Source: CAYMLL01 sp964390645 (GTDB lineage: Bacteria; Planctomycetota; UBA8108). Taken from it: DNA of 8,510 nucleotides. The position numbers and the translations under genes are program-made. Under the pieces are notes generated by a model, which was given only the letters and a program-made list of their open reading frames with translations, did no database searches and was not told the origin of the DNA. Below, piece after piece: positions 6,701 to 8,510 of the stretch. The number at the start of each line of letters is the position of its first letter. Within the stretch, counting starts at the first letter, position 1. Location of the stretch: positions 1-8,510 of the forward strand of contig CAYMLL010000312.1 of the NCBI GenBank assembly GCA_964390645.1, written 5' to 3'.

Positions 6701-8510
6701 CGAGTTCTGGGTCAGCGTGGTCGACACGACTCCTCCGGATCTCGTCTGCCTCGAGGACATCACGCGAGAGTGCCGCGGCCCCGAAGGCACTATCGTCGAG
6801 TACAGCTCACCCGTCGCCACCGACACTTGCGATGTCGCGCCGAATCTCACGTGTCTGCCTCCGTCGGGGTCGGTCTTTCCTCCCGGCGATACGGTCGTGA
6901 CGTGCACCGCGGACGACCAGAGCGGCAACATGATCCAGTGCAGCTTCACGGTGCACATCACCGACACTCTGGCGCCGGTCATCCTGTGTCCGGCAGAAGT
7001 CGTGGCGAGTTGCTCTTCCCCGTTCGGAGCGACGGTCGTTTTCGGTGTCAACGCCGTCGATCTTTGCGATCCGCTGCCCCAGGTCGCCTGTGACCCGCCA
7101 CTGGGAAGCCGGTTTCCCATCGGCACGACGACCGTGACGTGCACCGCCACCGACCGCTCGGGGAATGTGTCCACCTGCGCGCTGATGGTGACGGTCCTCG
7201 ACGATCGGGCCCCGGAAATCCTCTGCCCGCAGAGCTTCGAGAGGGGTTGTCACGGCGTCGACGGAGCGATCGTCGAGTACCCTGCGCCGAGCGTGTTTGA
7301 CGAGTGTGATCCTGACCCGGTCGTCGTCTGCGACCCTCCGAGCGGTACGCTGCTCTCCATGGGAGCGCACACGGTTCACTGCGTTGCATCCGACGCTTCA
7401 GGAAACGTGTCCGTGTGCCAGTTCGTCGTCACCGTCGTCGGCACGACGGTGCCTGATCTCATCTGCCCACCGGACGTGACCGCGCAGTGCACGACCCCGG
7501 ACGGGGCCGTCGTGGAGTACCCGACTCCCGTCGCCAACGATGCTTGCGACGAAGCGCCCGCTGTGGTTTGCGTACCCCCGTCGGGGTCGGTGTTCCCGCT
7601 CGGCGACACCGAGGTGGTCTGCTCATCGACGGATGCGTCCGGCAACACGACGCGCTGCTCGTTCCTTGTCAAAGTCGTCGACACCTACGGTCCCGAGATA
7701 GAATGTCCGAGGCCGATCGTCGTCGAGTGCGACTCGTACGTCGGGACTGCCGTGGAGTTCGACGTTTCGGCGACAGACCTCTGCGACGGCGTCGTGAACG
7801 TCGTGAGCGATCCGCCCTCCGGCGCCCTCTTCCCGATTGGCCATACCACCGTGGTCTGTCGGTCGGCGGACGCCGAGGGGAACGTTTCGGTCTGCGCGTT
7901 CGTGGTCTCGGTCCTCGACAGGACCGCGCCGGACATCACCTGTACGACGGACGTCGTGCAAGTCGCGTGCACGAGTGCCGGACAGCGGTGGAGTTTCCTG
8001 CCGGGTGGCGCAGCCGGCGCCGGAGGCGAATCGAGACCGTGCACGACGACGATCGTGTACGACGAGGCGACGGCGGTCGATTCGTGCCAGCCGCCGGACA
8101 TTCCCATCTATATCGACTGCAGTCCGCCGCAGGGCACGCGGCTCGCGCTCGGCTCCCACGAGGTCACATGCCGGTCGCGAGACATATGGGGGAACGAGTC
8201 GCACTGCACGTTCACGGTCGAGATCGTTCGAGGACAGGGGTCGTTTGTCCGTGGAGACACCAACGGCGACGCGAGGATCGACATCGCGGACGCGGTCTGG
8301 ACTTTCCGCTACCTCTTTCTCGGCGGCCCGGCACCCGGTTGCCTGGACAGCTCGGACGTGAACGATGATGGGCGCCTCGACCTCGCCGACGGCATCTACG
8401 TTCTCGACTACCAGTTCCGTGGCGGCGCGCGGCCCGCTCCCCCGCACGCGCCGCCGTGTGGCCTCGACACCACCCCCGCCGACCCCCTGGACTGTGTCAG
8501 TTACCCACCC
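3759..8510 (+). CDS. Giant secreted HYR-repeat protein with C-terminal dockerin-like domain, 3' end missing
   Basis: The frame runs 1584 codons from ATG 3759 to the window edge without a stop. Residues 1-50 look like a long signal peptide: arginines to 25, a hydrophobic core at about 26-37 (WLCIVLIGVLAV), and AYA at 48-50 as a possible cleavage site. A charged, Ser/Arg/Asp-rich linker with cysteines follows (56-81). Residues about 82-260 are a cysteine-containing region I cannot name firmly. From residue 265 to about 1495 there are 15 tandem HYR domains (immunoglobulin-like, extracellular, linked to adhesion), with the recurring pattern TPPxLxC...VEC...DxCD...C.PPSGSxFPLGxTxVxCTATDxSGN...CxFxVxVxDT. 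Residues 1498-1550 carry two dockerin-type calcium loops. The last residues (DPLDCVSYPP) resemble the usual end of such proteins, so the stop probably lies only a few codons beyond the edge. The likely role is a cell-surface or secreted adhesive or scaffold protein; ligand unknown. Confidence 0.93.
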   Translation, partial: MSLPLLVDTERSRCSLVGLFRLCARWLCIVLIGVLAVKMSPCFEHSVAYAQGHLSCDDDDRDSRGRRDGSRSGSASSSNNCGSTDSLNPASCWEQRPIEELESLLNGTLGEPLPALLVCGELVTTVSEARSILRRSRSTPCSDFRREALATLLNVRRSRLSGDGRFGLDGARCYGVDDFRIVLRCGSLAVGVDGEPDPEHSAVLTQRTPVLELVELGGALCAIADCPQDDDFTCGRTISRLAEILRRVNDSSSGGDCRHCREDETAPTLTCPTGHLVFERQGPHGAVISFGVSATDNCDPNPHVVCFPPPGTVLPVGLRRTVRCVARDLRGNRSCCEFDVEVTDTTPPTIVCPAGPIVVGCTTGDGSAVVHYPSPTAQDLDGQPPHIVCEPSSGSVFGLGETTVVCRAEDTSGNVSTCSFSVVVTEDAPQRLFCPGDMVVTCTSSEGATVDFPAPTISTTCGQVEDKNCVPPSGSLFPIGSTEVVCTATTSDGEVLECRFTVTVADSSPPTLVCPAPIVVECTSPDGTPVQFEVTARDDCDPEPVVTTTPASGHLFPPGETSVVCTATDVSGNTTECEFIVRIIDTTAPSITCSRGPIRVACSLTEPKGGGAPVTYPSPMVSDNCDSDVTVVCDPPSGSVFPLGLTLVTCTATDDSGNSAECFFVVDVDDTAPPSLSCVESVTVECTGPDGAVVEYPEPVASNECDGDPTITCEPESGSLFPVGDTSVVCNAVDQSGNAQQCEFTVSVTDSTPPTLACPSDRIVECESSEGSVVDFVVTAVDPCDPSPVVSCTPTSRNVFPPGVTVVECLAVDSWGNRSFCSFTVSVVDTTPPVLASPPSVTVECQGSEGTIVTFAPNVTDNCDSDVDVLCVPASGELFPLGMTAVICIATDDAGLQSAARFVVEVVDTTPPSLACSEDAVVVECDRPGAGTINYPAPVAGDLCDSSPTIVCDPVVGTVLPLGDHVVTCVATDESGNSASCEFWVSVVDTTPPDLVCLEDITRECRGPEGTIVEYSSPVATDTCDVAPNLTCLPPSGSVFPPGDTVVTCTADDQSGNMIQCSFTVHITDTLAPVILCPAEVVASCSSPFGATVVFGVNAVDLCDPLPQVACDPPLGSRFPIGTTTVTCTATDRSGNVSTCALMVTVLDDRAPEILCPQSFERGCHGVDGAIVEYPAPSVFDECDPDPVVVCDPPSGTLLSMGAHTVHCVASDASGNVSVCQFVVTVVGTTVPDLICPPDVTAQCTTPDGAVVEYPTPVANDACDEAPAVVCVPPSGSVFPLGDTEVVCSSTDASGNTTRCSFLVKVVDTYGPEIECPRPIVVECDSYVGTAVEFDVSATDLCDGVVNVVSDPPSGALFPIGHTTVVCRSADAEGNVSVCAFVVSVLDRTAPDITCTTDVVQVACTSAGQRWSFLPGGAAGAGGESRPCTTTIVYDEATAVDSCQPPDIPIYIDCSPPQGTRLALGSHEVTCRSRDIWGNESHCTFTVEIVRGQGSFVRGDTNGDARIDIADAVWTFRYLFLGGPAPGCLDSSDVNDDGRLDLADGIYVLDYQFRGGARPAPPHAPPCGLDTTPADPLDCVSYPP
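4551..8243 (+). repeat. Array of 15 HYR-domain repeats
   Basis: Measured from the second Thr position of the D-T-x-P-P linker, the repeats begin at 4551, 4794, 5037, 5280, 5517, 5769, 6012, 6249, 6486, 6729, 6969, 7206, 7446, 7686 and 7923. Repeats 1-14 are 79-84 residues long. Repeat 15 is 107 residues because of a Gly/Ala-rich insertion. Most carry six cysteines: the xxC(P) after the linker, the VEC position, DxCD, the C before PPSG, the VxC before TATD and the C before the last strand. Exceptions: repeat 1 lacks the second and has an extra Cys next to the sixth; repeat 2 lacks the third; repeats 4 and 14 lack the fourth; repeat 8 lacks the first and sixth; repeat 15 has one extra. The DNA copies have diverged, with no near-identical units, so this is an old array rather than a recent expansion. 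Confidence 0.9.
8250..8405 (+). other. Dockerin-like tandem calcium-loop domain within the HYR protein
   Basis: Residues 1498-1522 (RGDTNGDARIDIADAV...FLGG) and 1532-1556 (SDVNDDGRLDLADGIYVL...RGG) are duplicated dockerin segments. The calcium-ligand positions D1, N3, D5, D9 and D12 are all present in both: D1500, N1502, D1504, D1508, D1511 and D1533, N1535, D1537, D1541, D1544. The spacer ends in GGPAPGC and the second copy in a Pro-rich tail with Cys, as in many planctomycete-type proteins. In classical systems dockerins dock onto cohesin modules; no cohesin is visible in this window, so the partner is unknown. Confidence 0.85.

Noticed and set aside
4551..8243. Periodic repeats as a CRISPR array or DNA satellite
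   Set aside because: The period of about 240 bp is set by protein domains, the copies are diverged at DNA level and the reading frame is open throughout.

Overview
The window comes from a high-GC bacterial chromosome. Its three supported genes all encode predicted envelope or exported proteins: a membrane-anchored FG-GAP/VCBS-type protein, a HEAT-repeat plus VWA protein, and a giant HYR-repeat protein with a C-terminal dockerin-like domain. This mix, the style of the tandem DxNxD dockerin segments and the HEAT/W-x-x-W-W/VWA layout resemble Planctomycetota or related phyla. That placement is inferred from protein style; there is no rRNA or other marker here.

Layout: (1) Positions 1-1212, minus strand: the first 404 residues of a protein with one N-terminal membrane segment and calcium-type FG-GAP/VCBS loops. 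It runs off the left edge. (2) Positions 1213-1454: a divergent intergenic region holding a perfect 14-bp tandem duplication. (3) Positions 1455-3002, plus strand: a complete 515-residue protein with a hydrophobic N-terminal segment, HEAT-like helices and a C-terminal von Willebrand A domain with an intact metal site. A stem followed by TTTT near its 5' end makes the exact start uncertain. (4) Positions 3003-3758: 756 bp with no convincing gene. It holds a 25-bp near-perfect palindrome, a cluster of GACGG motifs and a sigma70-like promoter whose transcript would carry a leader of roughly 260 nt. (5) Positions 3759-8510, plus strand: an open frame of 1584 codons with no stop in the window. It has a good ribosome binding site, a signal peptide, a cysteine-containing domain not firmly identified, 15 consecutive HYR repeats of about 80 residues and a dockerin-like pair of calcium loops. 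It appears to end just beyond the right edge.

The genes do not form one operon. The first is divergent, and the other two are 756 bp apart. The shared theme is secretion, calcium or metal binding and protein-protein adhesion, but no shared pathway can be shown. The two largest real coding regions lack a stop in the window, and several long frames on the opposite strand or in other frames are shadows of them. No tRNA, rRNA, CRISPR array, insertion sequence or phage gene was seen. The most notable structure is the HYR array: it appears to be organised in three-repeat blocks, and its cysteine-loss pattern suggests a disulfide pairing.
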